DNA of 64,000 bases from Flaccisagitta enflata (GCA_965153355.1 OZ231128.1:32984001-33048000); one strand, 5' to 3'. Shown: positions 12,345 to 26,930, numbered from the stretch's first letter. Program-made: numbers and translations. Notes: a model not told the origin generated them from the sequence alone.

Positions 12345-12670
12345 GCATTTACCAATATTTTGCTCCCGGAGCACTCGGTCTCCTGCTGTCGGTTTGCTGA
12401 TTGCCCGGTCCGGCCCGCTGTCATCCCTCTCTTGGCCCGCTATTGGTAGGCGGCTGGGCCTTTATTGGTCCGTACTAGGCCCATTGTCGGTTCACATGTC
12501 GGCCAGCTTTCGGCTTCCTTTGCATCGGTTATTCGACCGCGCCTGCCCCTCGGCTGTGAGCCTGTGAGCCGGTTATTTCCGCTTCATTGAGAGTGCAATG
12601 GCCAATGGACGAAGGCGTTCAAAGGTCGAGCAAGACTTCCTACCAACTACGCAACGCGTGTCGGTAAAAG
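12345..12670. other. GC-rich patch, no recognised gene
   Basis: Locally GC-rich with GGTCCG / CCGGTTAT motifs. The + strand frame from 12232 to 12567 is open but shows no recognisable domain and begins inside the fold-back element, so I do not call a gene. Confidence 0.4.
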
Positions 12671-12684
12671 CATCTCTATGCCAT

Positions 12685-12836
<152 letters not shown>

Positions 12837-13537
12837 ACACACATTTACACAGACAAACAAAATCACAAATTGAATAACGAACAAACACAGACAAACAGAC
12901 AACATACAGACAGAAAAGGAGTTAACAAACCCTTAAAAAAACCATGATCATCCGGACCCATGGAAGCTTCATCGACGAATGGACGGCAACACCCTCTTAC
13001 AATTACATGGAGATGCGATGACCAGAAATACGATTATTACAGATCATATTCGAGTTCATCACACCTCTTTCAAAAACCACTTATGCTTACAATCATGTTG
13101 ACTTACCTAATGAAAGCGCGTAAGCCGACTCCAAATTTTGGATTCACAAACTACGTTATTTGAAAAACAGCTAGAAAAAAGAATCATTTAAGTAGACGGT
13201 TGCTCAAGAGATAAAAAGTTATCTGGAATGAAGGGAAAAAATTAGCAAAAGAAAGGAAGAAACTATTGAGAAAAAGTACGGATTTTAGAGAAGAAATAAA
13301 GTAAAAAAGTGCGGAGAGTATCAAAAGAAAAAGACTTGAGAATTAAGAAAAAGAGTGAAAAGGTCAATGACGAGATCAATCACGACGTTGAAGACCAGCC
13401 GCGAAATCAAGAAGATACAACAGATTTTCCTATTTAAACGATTACTTTACACAGCAATATATTTTTAACTAAGATTTGTATGTTAAGATGTTGAGTTTTA
13501 AATTCACATGCTAGTTGTTTATTCTTTTTTCCTTTCT

Positions 13538-13540
<3 letters not shown>

Positions 13541-13621
<81 letters not shown>

Positions 13622-13636
13622 CATGTGTGTGTTTAT
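13541..13636. repeat. (GT)n microsatellite
   Basis: About 40 GT units. ORFs in both directions across it are artefacts. Confidence 0.98.
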
Positions 13637-13639
13637 GTA

Positions 13640-14370
13640 GAACATGATCGCCTTCCCAGTAGCGGATGGTTGGTCTGCAGCAGTATCGCAAAAACCGCTC
13701 GTAATCCTTTGTTGTTCCTTTTGTTATGTTGATAAAGCACAAACCTAAAAGCCACCAATCGACTGACTGGTCGGCTAACCGTCTAACCGTCCAGCTTGAA
13801 TAGTGACTTAAGACCCTACTTGGACGCATCAGTAAACCATGCATGAAACTGACTGAGAAGTTCACGAGACATTTCCCCCGGAGGATCGAACATAAATAAG
13901 AAGATCTGAGACGTTTCTCTCTTACATATGACACGGTGCAAGATCACGTAAAATTTGGTAGTCACCAAGGTTAAAAAATTTAAGTGTCATAAAACATTTT
14001 TTTTCTTCATGGTAGCATAGTATATCACTTTCCAGTTACAAAACAAAAAAATTCATGCAAAATCTATCTTAGTTAGTTAAATAGTAATAATTTAATATTT
14101 AATAATGATTTTCATAATATGATTTGATTCTTCCATATTTTTCAAGTATATTCAATTAAAAAATACTTCAAAATATTACCACTATATATAATTAAATAAA
14201 ATATCTATTTTTATCAAGGTTTATATTAAATTACCCTATTATAAGTTGATAAAAACAATAAAAAAACATTTTTTTCACATGTCATAATTTGAATGTTATA
14301 ATCGGGATCTTAGCTTGCGATTTCACATCGAGCAATTGTGTATAACTTTGATCATCTATACTTTGTTTGC
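13640..14370. other. AT-rich intronic stretch, nothing recognised
   Basis: The 3' half is very AT-rich. No coding, RNA or repeat structure beyond short A/T runs was seen. Confidence 0.5.
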
Positions 14371-14372
14371 AT

Positions 14373-14419
14373 ATTCATTCATTCATTCATTCATTCATTC
14401 ATTCATTCATTCATTCATT
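14373..14419. repeat. (ATTC)n microsatellite
   Basis: About twelve ATTC units. Confidence 0.97.
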
Positions 14420-14875
14420 AAATTTAGTCATTTAATTTAGTCACGAATGATAACTTGTCTTTAATCTGCTTTTCCCGTCAATAGCAGTCCTTAATTCTGA
14501 GCCAAATAGAAGGCCAACCGACTGACCAACATATGCACACATTGGACATCTGCACAGGACAAAAACAAGGACGGAAACATGACTGATACATAATCGCTTC
14601 GAATGGGCGGAAGCAGTTATTCTGTTGAGCAGGGACAGTTTTGTGGGTAGTATGGGGCTGTTATGTGGGTGGGAAGGAAAAGTGATGCATCCCTCCAACC
14701 AATCAACACTTCCTCTCAATGAAATAGGCTCTCTTAGAGTTGCTTTTGACCAATGAACATACCCTCTCATCAGTCGCTTAGCAAGAGACAAAAAAGCATT
14801 CATGAATGAACAAGGCCAAGTAGGCCAATAAGGCGCGACGTGTGGATCGTCGAACGAATGCGTTACCCGACCGAC

Positions 14876-14945
14876 GGACCAACCAACCAACCAACCAACC
14901 AATGGACACAGCCAGTTATGAAGGTGCTTTGTCGCACCTAAAAAA
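14876..14945 (-). repeat. Hairpin-ended repeat, AGGTGC stem variant
   Basis: (CCAA)n run, then AGGTGC-TTTGTC-GCACCT followed by A6. The layout matches the AGTCGCG hairpin end of the family, but the stem sequence differs on both sides together. Confidence 0.7.
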
Positions 14946-14949
14946 CAAG

Positions 14950-15176
14950 TGATGCGGGGTCACAATATCATTGCGGATGGGTGGGCAGGGGCATCCGACC
15001 CCCAGCCTCAACCTAACCCCCAACTCTCAACCCCTCTCCAACACAAACACACAATAACAACTGCTGCATCAAAAATTTTACACTTTTGCAACTTGATGAC
15101 CCCGGACGGACCAACGGACCGTCAGACGGACAGACGGACAAAGCCTCTTATAGAGTTGTGTGTCCGCAACTAAAAA
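14950..15176 (-). repeat. Hairpin-ended repeat, minus-strand copy
   Basis: Begins near GGATGGGTGGGCAGGGGC, ends GGACAAAGCCTCTTATAGAG, then AGTTG-TGTGTCCG-CAACT and A6. Same organisation as the copies at 22153 and 28762. Confidence 0.75.
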
Positions 15177-15775
15177 ATCAAGGTGCCATTAGTAGACAGA
15201 TGGAGCAATAGACTGAGACATAAACCTTGCCGCATACAGTTGACTCCCCCTCCAATGGATTTGAAGGGACCAACATATTTTATCTGTTATAAGCAGAATT
15301 CTGTTCTAGCAAATATGGGACCAAAAATTAATATCTCTTATAGGCGGAATTTTGTTTAAAGCGGGGCCGTTGGAGCGAGGTTCAACTGTATTTCTTGTAA
15401 GGGCGCATGACATCCTTTGAACAAAAGCATGATATTCAATGTTTTCTACAAACACAAGGAAAAAAAATCTGTTATTAAAAATTGCAGTAAAATTGTAATC
15501 CTCGAATACAATTTGATGGTAAAGTGACTAATTAATACATAATAAGCACGACACACTAGTGACACTACATAATACAATTGGACAACAAAATGACTAATAA
15601 ATAATAAGCACTTCAAACTACACAATACAATGAAACACATGTCTCAAGGCCCAAATCTCAAATCCCAACCTCAAAACCCCAATCTCAGCCTTAAAGACTA
15701 AATTTCAGCCTCAAATACAGAATTCAGCCCCAAAACCAAAAGGCCAAAATCCCAACTGCTAGAAGGTGAAACTTC

Positions 15776-15902
15776 CTCATATGTGAAAGCATAGGTCATT
15801 GGCCCCTCTGAGGGTGCTGCCCTTCTTCTTTCCCTAACTTTAATCACAACCTACTTGGGCAGGGCACAGGTACCGCTGATCATTAAACGCTTTTGCTATT
15901 TT
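15776..15902. repeat. Dispersed repeat family C, copy 1
   Basis: Shares GTGAAAGCATAGGTCAT, a TCACAACCTACT-type core and GGTACCGCTGA...AACGCTTTTG with 29557-29685. Confidence 0.8.
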
Positions 15903-16019
15903 TCTTTTTTTTGAGGGGGGTAGCTGCCCTAGAGGACACAGGACACAGGGGTGAATTTCCTTCCATCTGTTTGTCCATCTGTCCATCTGTCTTTCTGTCT
16001 GTCTGTCCATCTGTCTATC

Positions 16020-17010
16020 TAAGTATCCCTCCCAAGGCCCAAATCTGGCTCTTTCAGGCTTGAAATCAATCCCAAGAGACCTAAATCAACCCTCTCAGTT
16101 CCAAAATCAACCTTCTTAGGCCCAAAATCAGTGCACTTTGGTGCAAAATCAGCACTCTTTGGCCCTAAATCAACCCTCCCAGGCTTGTGTTCAGCCCTCT
16201 CAGGCCTGAAATAAGCCCTATAAGATCTCAAATTTGCCCTCTCAAACCTGTAACCTGACCCCTCAGGATTGATGGACATATGGAAATTCACTCTAGTGTC
16301 CTAAAAGATATCGGCCATTTAAGGCCACTGCCCTACTCTCACGCCACTTTTTCAGCTGATCACTCCAAGCAGGGTATTAGATACCACTGACATTGTGTGA
16401 TCCTTGGATGACTCATTGTTTATCTCTTTGTCTGCTTAATACTTCAACTTTGTTGTTTGGGCAGCAGCCTCAAATATAACACAGGGGTGAAGCTTTATAC
16501 ATCTATTTGTCTGTCTGTTTGCGACAACCCTCAAAAAGCCTGTGGAGACGTGGAATCAACCCTCCAAGGCCTAAAATCATTCCATTTAGACTCTGAATCA
16601 ACCCTGTTAGGCCTAAAATCAGTCTTCTTACACCTTAAATCAGCTCTCTTTAGCCCTAAATCATCCCTCATTGACTTAAATTCAGCTCTTTTAGGTGTGC
16701 ATCAATTCTCACCTAGCTGAAATCAGCCCTCCCTCCTCTTCATCAACCCTTATAGGCCTAAAATCAGCTTTCACCTGGCTGAAATCACCCCTCACTGGTC
16801 TTAAATCAATCTTTACAGGTGTAAAATCAGTCCTCATAGGCCTTAAATCATCTCTTAGGGCTGAAGATTAGCCCTTTTTCAACTAATTGCCTAATCTAGA
16901 TCACTGTAGCCTAAAAATAAGACCTCTGAGGCATGATCAGGCCCTCTCAGCCCCCCTAACTGGACATATGAAAATTCACCACTGTGTCCTACAGGATATC
17001 AGCCTTTAAG
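16020..17010. repeat. Degenerate GCCTAAAATCA minisatellite region
   Basis: Loose units such as AGGCCTAAAATCAGCCCTC continue for about 1 kb. They are punctuated by a CATATGGAAATTCAC...GTCCTA segment at about 16272 and 16966 that also occurs near 3810. ORFs here are repeat artefacts. Confidence 0.75.
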
Positions 17011-17222
17011 GCGTGCTGCCCTACTCAACCCACCTTATCACCTTAACACCTCATGCAAGGCAACAGAACATGTGAGATCCTTGTTGCTCATATGAGGGGT
17101 CCCCGAGGACCCCTGGGGCCCAGGCACCTTTTCTCAAATGGCGGTGACTACTCTTTTGCAAGACCTTGGATTTGATTGAGCTTACTGGCCCCTCAGAGCC
17201 TTAAAATATGCTCTTTAAGGCT

Positions 17223-17965
17223 TAAATCATGTCTTGAGAGAAAAATCACAATTTTGTCATTTTGACATATCTTATTGAAAATTATGAATTTGCATAAAAA
17301 ATGAAAAAATGCAAAAACGAAAAACATCAGCCTCTGGCAAAATCCAGTATCTAGAGGCTCATGTCTTTGGAAATGCAAAATTGCTCTTAGTTTTCTATAT
17401 TCATAATTTTTAAAATTCAAAATGTTTTTTTCCAAAATCTTAGATTGCGACACATCTCAGAAAAAAATGAGTAAAAACGCATGTTAAAGTGGTCGCAGGT
17501 GGATGAAATTTGAACTGTAAGTGGATTACACATCCAGTTCACTTGTCCTAAAATCTTGTGGGGCTGCGCCATCAGGAAGTGCGCCAATTCAAGGCCTATA
17601 TCAAGTCTAGAGAGAAAAATCACAATTTTGTCATTTTGACACATCTCATTGAGAATTATGAATTTGCATAAAAAATGAAAAAATGCAAAAACAAAAAACA
17701 TCAGCCTCTGGCAAAATCCAATATCTTAAGGCTCATGTTTTTGAAAATGCAAAATTGCCCTTAGTTTTCCGTATTCATAATTCTCAAAATTCAAAATGTT
17801 TTTTTCCAAAATCTTGGATTGCAACACGTCTCAGCAAAAAAAGTGTAAAAATGCAGGTTAAAACAGTCGCAGGTGGATGAAATTTGAACTGAAAGTGGAT
17901 TACACATCCAGTTAACTTGTATTAAAATCTTGTGGGGCTGCGCCATCAGGAAGTGCGCTAAATCA
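17223..17965. repeat. Two direct ~375-bp tandem copies
   Basis: Both copies carry AATCACAATTTTGTCATTTT, CAGCCTCTGGCAAAATCCA, GGTGGATGAAATTTGAACTG and GGGGCTGCGCCATCAGGAAG, at nearly constant spacing. Confidence 0.9.
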
Positions 17966-18544
17966 GGGCTAAACCATTTTTTTCCCAAATTTTCCATTTT
18001 TCATTACATTTTAGCTATTTTTACATTCATTTTTATTTTGGCATCTAAGTTTTAAAAATAAGAGTGCCAATTTTTTTCGCACAAACCTGATGATAGCCTG
18101 AGTGGATTTCATTTAAGAACAGGAGCTGAAAACAAAAAATGTATCCGTAACAGATCAAAGAAATCATGATGTCTTGATCATTACAGCTGTTTTTTGAGGT
18201 TTTCTCATTTTTCTTTTGAAGATATCACTTTAGTTTGGACTCAAATGAGCCCACCAGAGTATCATCTGCCTGGAAAGTGACAATTTACTATCTATTATGC
18301 CAGTAGAACACGTTGTTGGTCAAAAATAAAAGTTTTTGATGCAAAAATAAATGCAAAAATTATGTGACTGGCTAATTCACTTTTATCTTTCTCCGTGTCT
18401 TATAGTCGTGGACTCGCGACTCTAGAAGAGGCTTGTTTGGGAGTGACTAGGGTAGCCGTCACTTGGTTGGATGGTGGTCTATCGGTTACCTGAACGCTAA
18501 TAGATAACGATCCACCGGGCTCACCTGCTGGCTTACTTGACTTT

Positions 18545-18640
18545 GTTTTTAGATGCGTCCTCGCATCTCTGTAAGAGGGTCTGTCTGTCCGTCCGTCCGT
18601 CGCGTCAATTTATCAGTATGTATGTCCGTCACGCCTTTTC
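18545..18640 (+). repeat. Hairpin-ended repeat, GATGCG stem variant
   Basis: TTTTTA, then GATGCG-TCCT-CGCATC, CTCTGTAAGAGGG and (GTCC)n. Same order of parts as the AGTCGCG-type copies, with a different but still complementary stem. Confidence 0.75.
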
Positions 18641-18972
18641 CAAAAACATAGAAAATCGGAGATTATCAATACAGGGATTACTTCAAATCACGTTTAGTTT
18701 TGTGGGACGTGGGTTGTCTGTCCGTTCACCTGTGCCTCCTGTCTCACATGTCTAGCGCCGAAGTAAACACAAGCAGAGACGTTCCCCGATCGTTCACCAC
18801 GTTTTATATACGTTTTTGCTTCTTTTACTCATCATCCGTTCATTCATTATCCGTTTGTTCTATTCGTGCGTTCATCCTTTCACGCATCACTCCTTTAGTC
18901 AATGGATATTCTTCTCCAATCATATTGTTAGTGAACCAAGTTACCATATATTTCTACTCTATCATTGATGTG

Positions 18973-19085
18973 TTCATTCATTCATTCATTCATTCATTCA
19001 TTCATTCATTCATACATTCATTCATTCATTCATTCATTCATTCATTCATTCATATGTTCATTCATTCATTCATTCATTCATTCAA
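18973..19085. repeat. (ATTC)n microsatellite
   Basis: About 28 ATTC/CATT units with two small interruptions. Confidence 0.97.
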
Positions 19086-19360
19086 TAACTCATTCATTAA
19101 TTCATTAGGTCACTCATTCTTTCAAAAATTCAAATTTTTTTGATTTTGCTCTATCCCTGAATCGTCTTTGCATTCATTGATTGTTCATTTCATTCATTCA
19201 TACTTCCATCTCTTCCATTTTCCCTCCTCCACAATCACAATCCACTTCCTTCTGTTTTCTTTTTTATTCAATCTTCATCACCATCACAGACGATGCTGCG
19301 AAGAGAGAGAGGATGCTCATCTCATCTTTCTTTCTTTGTTTTCTCTCATTTCTCATGCAG

Positions 19361-19523
19361 AGGAAAAACGTCTGGTGCTTATCGCGATGACGACAACAAG
19401 AAAACAATCGAGAAACGTCTGAAAAAGTTTCACGCGAAAAAAGGGCCGGTGCTCAAGTATTTCGACGACAGAGGGAAACTCGCTTACATCAACGGAGAAG
19501 GAAGCGTGGAGGAAGTCAACAAG
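19361..19523 (+). CDS. Adenylate kinase-like gene, exon B
   Basis: This exon encodes the LID/C-terminal part of the adenylate kinase domain begun in exon A. GKTSGAYRDDDNKKTIEKRL matches the family pattern RGxTSGRxDDNxxTIxKRL with two extra residues. It is followed by a helix and the terminal INGEGSVEEVNK (family INAEGSVDDV). The acceptor is TTTCTCATGCAG at 19349-19360. Joining exon A (phase 2) to the first base restores Arg-Gly. No GT donor gives a phase that fits exon C; AAG|GCGAGT at 19523/19524 does, so I infer a GC-AG intron. The resulting join, EEVNK-AMVKQMDKW, reads as one C-terminal AK helix. Reading through instead reaches a stop after 12 more codons. Confidence 0.85.
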
Positions 19524-20106
19524 GCGAGTTTATTGAAGAGGAGGTGGTAGAGTGGGAAAAAGGGAAAGAGGCAAATGTGAGGATGGCGAGAAAAGTGAGG
19601 GGATTGAGGATTAAGGGGCTTTTTAAATACAGTTGACTCGTGGATGGATAGACAAGATAAAAGTTTAGAACGTACCGTAGCCCTAGGATAATCAAGGATT
19701 TAGTGCTCGTTCAGCAAGGTCGGATGTACGGCTACCTAAGTCGCGTGCGGGTGGGCAGGGACAGTGAAGAAGTACGCCTACTGTATATTATGATGATACG
19801 TTTGTGCAGGGCAGCAGTGCCAAAAAAAAAAAAAAACGCTGAAAAAGCTAAATATTATTGACCAACCGACCCAACGACGCGTGTTCGGGACTAAAGATTA
19901 CGCAAGCATGTACTTAAAGTTAAAAAGGATTAAAGCGGATGTTAAGATTTTCTTTAAGAAAGCTTATTTGGTAAATACACAGGACCAAAACTGTCCATCT
20001 CTGTCTCATACCATTTGTCTCGATTTGGCTTATTGTCTGTCTTCCTATTTATCTGTCTGTCTATCTGTCTGTGCATGAGTCTATCTTACTGTTATTAAGA
20101 GTGTAG

Positions 20107-20148
<42 letters not shown>

Positions 20149-20203
20149 GCTTCTCTCTCTCTCTCTCTCTCTCTCTCTAAACCTCTTTTCTTTATCCGTT
20201 CAG

Positions 20204-20339
20204 GCCATGGTGAAGCAGATGGATAAGTGGATATTGAAGGATTCAAAAATGGTTTTGGCTTTCGTATTTCCCGGTTGCGAAAAGGAAGTTCACCTTCAAA
20301 ATCTGCGGGATAAATTCGGCTATATCTCTTTCAACGCAG
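20204..20339 (+). CDS. Adenylate kinase-like gene, exon C (degenerate P-loop)
   Basis: The exon completes the last helix of the first AK domain and opens a second AK domain. The acceptor is TTTATCCGTTCAG; the donor is GCAG|GTTGGA, phase 1. The second domain keeps the fold's landmarks around the nucleotide site (MVLAFVFPGCEKEVHLQ, then LRDKFGYISFNAD, matching family KYGYTHLSTGDLLR). The Walker A glycines are lost: where the family has GGPGSGKGT, this has VFPGCEKEV, so only Pro-Gly and the Lys remain. ATP binding by this domain is doubtful. A (GAAA)n microsatellite starts four bases after the donor GT. Confidence 0.85.
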
Positions 20340-20343
20340 GTTG

Positions 20344-20345
20344 GA

Positions 20346-20420
<75 letters not shown>

Positions 20421-20440
20421 GAAGAAAGAAAGAAAAAAAG
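20344..20440. repeat. (GAAA)n microsatellite at an intron 5' end
   Basis: About 20 GAAA units begin within ten bases of the exon C donor site. Confidence 0.97.
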
Positions 20441-20544
20441 AGCAGGGGCATTACAAAAAAAAAAAAAAAAAATACACCCGTACATACACAATACACAACC
20501 CCAACTAACTAAGAGTTAGAACTTCTTAAAAAAGACAAAAACAA

Positions 20545-20628
20545 CGATGACGGATGTGGTCGGACGGACGGACGGACGGATAGACAAACACAGCAAGGTT
20601 TAGAGTCGCATGACCGCGACTAAAGCGT
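20545..20628 (-). repeat. Hairpin-ended repeat, partial minus-strand copy
   Basis: (GGAC)n followed by AGTCGC-ATGACC-GCGACT and TAAA. Confidence 0.7.
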
Positions 20629-20635
20629 AAAGCAG

Positions 20636-21130
<495 letters not shown>

Positions 21131-21649
21131 AAAAAGTGAAAAAAGTTGATAGAAACTACTTGGGCGTAAGAGTAAGGACGTTCAGGTGACTTAGCAGGTT
21201 TCTATTTTTGATGAGCGTGTCCCTCATTTGCATGTGCGAATCAGGTGCGACACCTCGTGCCTAAGAGTTTGCTCTACGCGTTTATATGCATGGAATAGAT
21301 TAAAGTTTATGTATAAGTCGTAGTCGTACGCAAGCGAATTGCATTTTAGTTTCATGTTTAGCAACTTTTCTCACTTCATCCTTCTGTCGGTCCGTCCATC
21401 ACAAAAAAAAAAAAAAAAAAGAAAGAAAAAATTCCAATTTTGGTAAATCTGATTGTCTAAGAAGAGTGAAAGACATTTTAAATGGTGGTTTGGTATTTTT
21501 TTTTTCATATTTTACTCAATTTTGTCATTTTTTAATGCGTTCTGAAATACGCGAAGTTGTTCTCATGATGTAGTTTGTTACGAGAGCCATTCGATTTGAG
21601 AACATGTAGTTACGTACCATGGTAAACAAAAAGGTCTGTTATCATTGGA

Positions 21650-21679
21650 AAAAAGTCGAATTACGTAATTCGACTTTTT
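21650..21679. repeat. Perfect 30-bp palindrome
   Basis: The left arm AAAAAGTCGAATTAC is followed directly by its exact reverse complement, with no loop. Confidence 0.95.
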
Positions 21680-22012
21680 AAGACGTAGGGGAGAAATTGG
21701 GTTTTCCATTTTCGATTTGGGGAATTTGAGGAAGTTGAGCCATTTCCTGACTGGGATGATACATTTTTTGATATTCATAGCTAAGAAAGAGCTTATTTTC
21801 CTCTTTCAAATGGCGCCAACCAGAAGTCTCCACGATCATTAGTATTGGCGCTATGAATTTTTTAATTTTTTTTTATTTTTTTGCATTTTGCAAAAAACGA
21901 GTTTTTTCATTGATCCTATTTTTCGGCCCTATGTAACAAGAGAAAAGAGTCAAGATGTTACACAAATTGACCCAAACTTTTATGACGCTAGCTTTTGCAT
22001 TTTACGCTGCTT

Positions 22013-22148
<136 letters not shown>

Positions 22149-22152
22149 AAAA

Positions 22153-22310
22153 AACAAGGCCGGATACACGACCAATACCAGTCGCGGACGGATGTGCAGG
22201 GGCGGAACAGCGGTTTTTCCACTTTTTGACTCGTGCTCACCGACGGACCAACGGACCAACGGACAGACGGACAAAGCCTCTTATAGAGTCGCTTGTCCGC
22301 GACTAAAAAG
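22153..22310 (-). repeat. Hairpin-ended repeat, complete minus-strand copy
   Basis: Runs from AAGGCCGGATACACGACC, through GATGTGCAGGGGCGG and (GGAC)n, to AAGCCTCTTATAGAG and AGTCGC-TTGTCC-GCGACT followed by A5. About 160 bp. Confidence 0.85.
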
Positions 22311-22329
22311 AAAGAAAGAAAGAAAGAGA

Positions 22330-22435
22330 GAAAGAAAGAGAGAAAGAGAGAGACACACACACATACACACACATACACACACACACACGCACACACACAC
22401 ACACACACACACACTAACACACACACACTCAAAGA
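22330..22435. repeat. (CA)n microsatellite, imperfect
   Basis: GA/GAAA units pass into CA units with a few substitutions. Confidence 0.95.
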
Positions 22436-22707
22436 CCAAGGAAGACCAAGAAAGAGAAGCAGAGAGACAGATTGAATGACAAAAACAGGGAGACAGTCAA
22501 CCAAATGAGCTGCACACAGAAGAAGATGCATTGAAAAAAAAGACTCCCACTTACGACTTTTTTCCGGTCGGCGAGAGCCGCCTTTATTGGTATTGTAATC
22601 ACAACTGGAGAAAAATGTCAGCTATTTTCCAACAACATATTGTTGTGGGGGGAAAATCTTGTTATTCAGATTTTTCTAAGTCGCGTTACTTAGAATTTAG
22701 CATTTTT

Positions 22708-22739
22708 CTCATAACTTAGATTCTAAGTTATGAGAATTT
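22708..22739. repeat. Palindrome TTCTCATAACTTAGA...
   Basis: TTCTCATAACTTAGA is followed by its complement TCTAAGTTATGAGAA. Diverged copies of the same motif recur at 26158-26295, so this is a small palindromic repeat family. Confidence 0.85.
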
Positions 22740-22822
22740 GACATTTTTGCTTTTTCTCATGACTCAGATTTTTCTCTAAATTCAGTGCTTTTGTGGCTCT
22801 TTGTCATTCTTCCTCTCTCTCT

Positions 22823-22834
<12 letters not shown>

Positions 22835-22856
<22 letters not shown>

Positions 22857-22861
22857 TGTTT

Positions 22862-22895
<34 letters not shown>

Positions 22896-22970
22896 TTGTG
22901 TGTGCTTGTGTGTGTGTGTTTGTGTTTGTGTTTGTGTGTGTTTGTATGTGTGTTTGTTTGTGTGTAAACT
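22835..22970. repeat. (GT)n microsatellite, imperfect
   Basis: (CT)n then about 60 GT units with T substitutions. Confidence 0.95.
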
Positions 22971-23340
22971 TATGTCTCTATTTATTTTTTTTTTTTTCGC
23001 TCCATTGATTGACAGTCTTACGATATGCTGGCAAGTTATCCAAGCAGGCCCGGCCAGAGAAATGGCGGGCCCCTCTGCTGGCTCCTTTGGTTGGGCTCCC
23101 CTCCCCCTTCAACCCCCTCCTTTTCTCTTAATATTTCATCTTTTGCAATATTTTTTTACTGCCTTAAAGTGCCTCCAGAACTTTTAACCTGGATATCATT
23201 TTCCTTGTTTCACTTTCTTATCTTAATTCATCTTATTTCCCTCTTTTTTTTCCTTCTTTTCTTTTTTTTTTCATTTTGCTTTTTTTATCTCTCTTTTTCC
23301 TTTTTCCTTTTTTTTTTTTCCTTTCTTTTTTCTTTTTTAG

Positions 23341-23393
23341 TCGGTTGGTTGGTCGGTTGGTTGGTTGGTTGGTTGGTTGGTTGGTCTGTTGGT

Positions 23394-23484
<91 letters not shown>

Positions 23485-23490
23485 ACTTTG
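23341..23490. repeat. (GGTT)n-(CA)n compound microsatellite
   Basis: About twelve GGTT units adjoin about 45 CA units. Confidence 0.97.
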
Positions 23491-23494
23491 TCTT

Positions 23495-23660
23495 TCTTTC
23501 TTTCTTCCTTTATTTCTTACCTACTTTCTTTTTTACCCTCTTTCTTTCTCTCTTTCTTTCTTTCTTCTTTCCTTCCTTCCTTCCTTCCTTCCTTCCTTCC
23601 TTCCTTCCTTCCTTCCTTCCTTCCTCTCTTTTGTTTTTTCTTTCTTTCTTTTTCTTTCTC
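23495..23660. repeat. (TTCT)n/(CCTT)n microsatellite
   Basis: Polypyrimidine tract with a core of about 13 CCTT units at 23571-23624. Confidence 0.95.
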
Positions 23661-24585
23661 TCCATGAAAAAAAATTGTTACACGTAAATCACAAATACTA
23701 TTTTCACTGAAAAGACTTTGTTACAGGCGATTTGTTGTAAGTCACAGTATGTTCGAGGCGATTTTTTTAAAGCAAATAATCTAAAGAAAGAATAATGGAA
23801 CTTTCAAACATATTCGTTAGTGGAGGAATTTTGTTTGTTAGAAGGATTTTCTTCTCTATCAAGATCAACAAGTATTTTTGGTCATATCTATGCTAAAAAA
23901 AGAATCATTTTCATCCTGAAACTACATCGAATTTCTGATAAAGGGCAACCAACCGCATAATAGCAAACCAATTCATTTAGAAATGACGGTCAAAACAAGA
24001 TTGCATCATCGTTTCTCAAAATATCTCTTCGAAAGCATATGAAGATAATTTGGGTATTTCACAATAATTTTGGCTGTTCACAAGATACACACAAAGAATC
24101 TTATGGATCAAATTGATGGCGTAGGTCACTGTGGCATTTGTAGAGGAGCTGTGAGCTCGAAATGCTACCGTGTACCGACCAACCAACTAACCAACCAACC
24201 AACCAACGAATGGACAGACAGACAAAGCAGGGTGTAGAGTTGTGTAACATGCGACTTTTACATTCTTTCTCAGTAAAAAACAAAAGCAAACTGCATGCAT
24301 GTATGCTTACAAAAAGTTGTGTTCTAGTAACAATGTCACTGCATTGCATCGGTCCAAAATTACGAAATTGTGATTTTACCTGGGAAGATAGAGCCAAGCT
24401 ATTGGTGACCTTGGGACAATGAGCTTGTTGTTGGCTCACTCAGGAATACAAATCAATTGACTAATGGGCAAGCATAAGGGGGATTCTTGTAAAACAGAAT
24501 TCTACTTCCCCAAAAAAATATTTTTTTTTCTTTTAGCTATTTTGCATAAGTGCAGAGAAGAGAAAGAGAGAAAGAAAGGGAGAGG

Positions 24586-24602
24586 GAAAGTGAGAGAGAG
24601 AC

Positions 24603-24641
<39 letters not shown>
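24586..24641. repeat. (GA)n microsatellite
   Basis: GA units with CA interruptions, located downstream (in its own sense) of the retrotransposon fragment at 24749-25949. Confidence 0.95.
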
Positions 24642-24644
<3 letters not shown>

Positions 24645-24748
24645 CATGATACATTCAGAATCATCTCAAGAACGAAGTCCTTGGTATTGTTCTTTTCTCC
24701 GAAGAAACGCTTGTTCTCATTGGAGATTTTGTTCTTTGGGCTTGCTCT

Positions 24749-26111
<1,363 letters not shown>

Positions 26112-26311
26112 AGACAAACAGGTTAAAAAAAAAAATGAATGAAATAATAAAGAAAAATTCTCATAACTTAGATTCTGAGTAATGAGAAAAAGATAGAAAG
26201 ATAGACAATCTGAGTTATGAGAATATAATTCTCATCACTAAGAATCTAAATGATGAGAATTTCAAAATTCTCACCACTCAGATTCTAAGTAACACGACCT
26301 ACCCTGTTGTG

Positions 26312-26314
<3 letters not shown>

Positions 26315-26398
<84 letters not shown>

Positions 26399-26403
26399 AG
26401 AGA
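26315..26403. repeat. (GA)n microsatellite
   Basis: About 38 GA units followed by GAAA-like units. Confidence 0.98.
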
Positions 26404-26827
26404 GATTAAAGAGTGAAAAAGAATGAATACACCTCTCCCTAGTTGTGTTTCGTGAACGGAAAGTATCAGTGCAGTCACTTTCGTTCGGTGAAGTAGGCTT
26501 CAAAAAACTTTTAAAGGATATTGAATTTCAAGAAAAAGCTTTTGAGGAATCACTTTCCTTCCCTCTCTTTATTTCTCCCCATACTTTTTATTCGCCGACA
26601 CGCGACTCTATGGGCCAGTGGCCGTCGGTCTGTGACCAAGTTGCCTTTCAGTCGCGATTCTAAAAAAGGCTTTGCATATCCGTTGTTCCGTCTGTCTCTC
26701 ACGCTTGAGTTGGATTTGAGATACTGCACATGCACATGTTAGTAGGGGGTATGGAGGGGGAGTTTAATAGAGTTTAATAGAGTTTGACAGAGTTTAATAG
26801 AAGTTGTGTGCCCCTGCCCCCTTGTTT

Positions 26828-26930
26828 TTAGTCGCTCCGTCGGTATCCAAAACAAAAAGTGAGCGTTTTTTGGCTATTCCGCTCCTGCCCACCCATCCGC
26901 TACTGGGGGAGTGTAAACGGCCTTGTTTCT
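26828..26930 (+). repeat. Hairpin-ended repeat, degenerate copy
   Basis: TTTTTAGTCGCTCCGTCGG at one end and CTCCTGCCCACCCATCCGC...GGCCTTGTTTC at the other. The 5' stem is damaged. Confidence 0.6.
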
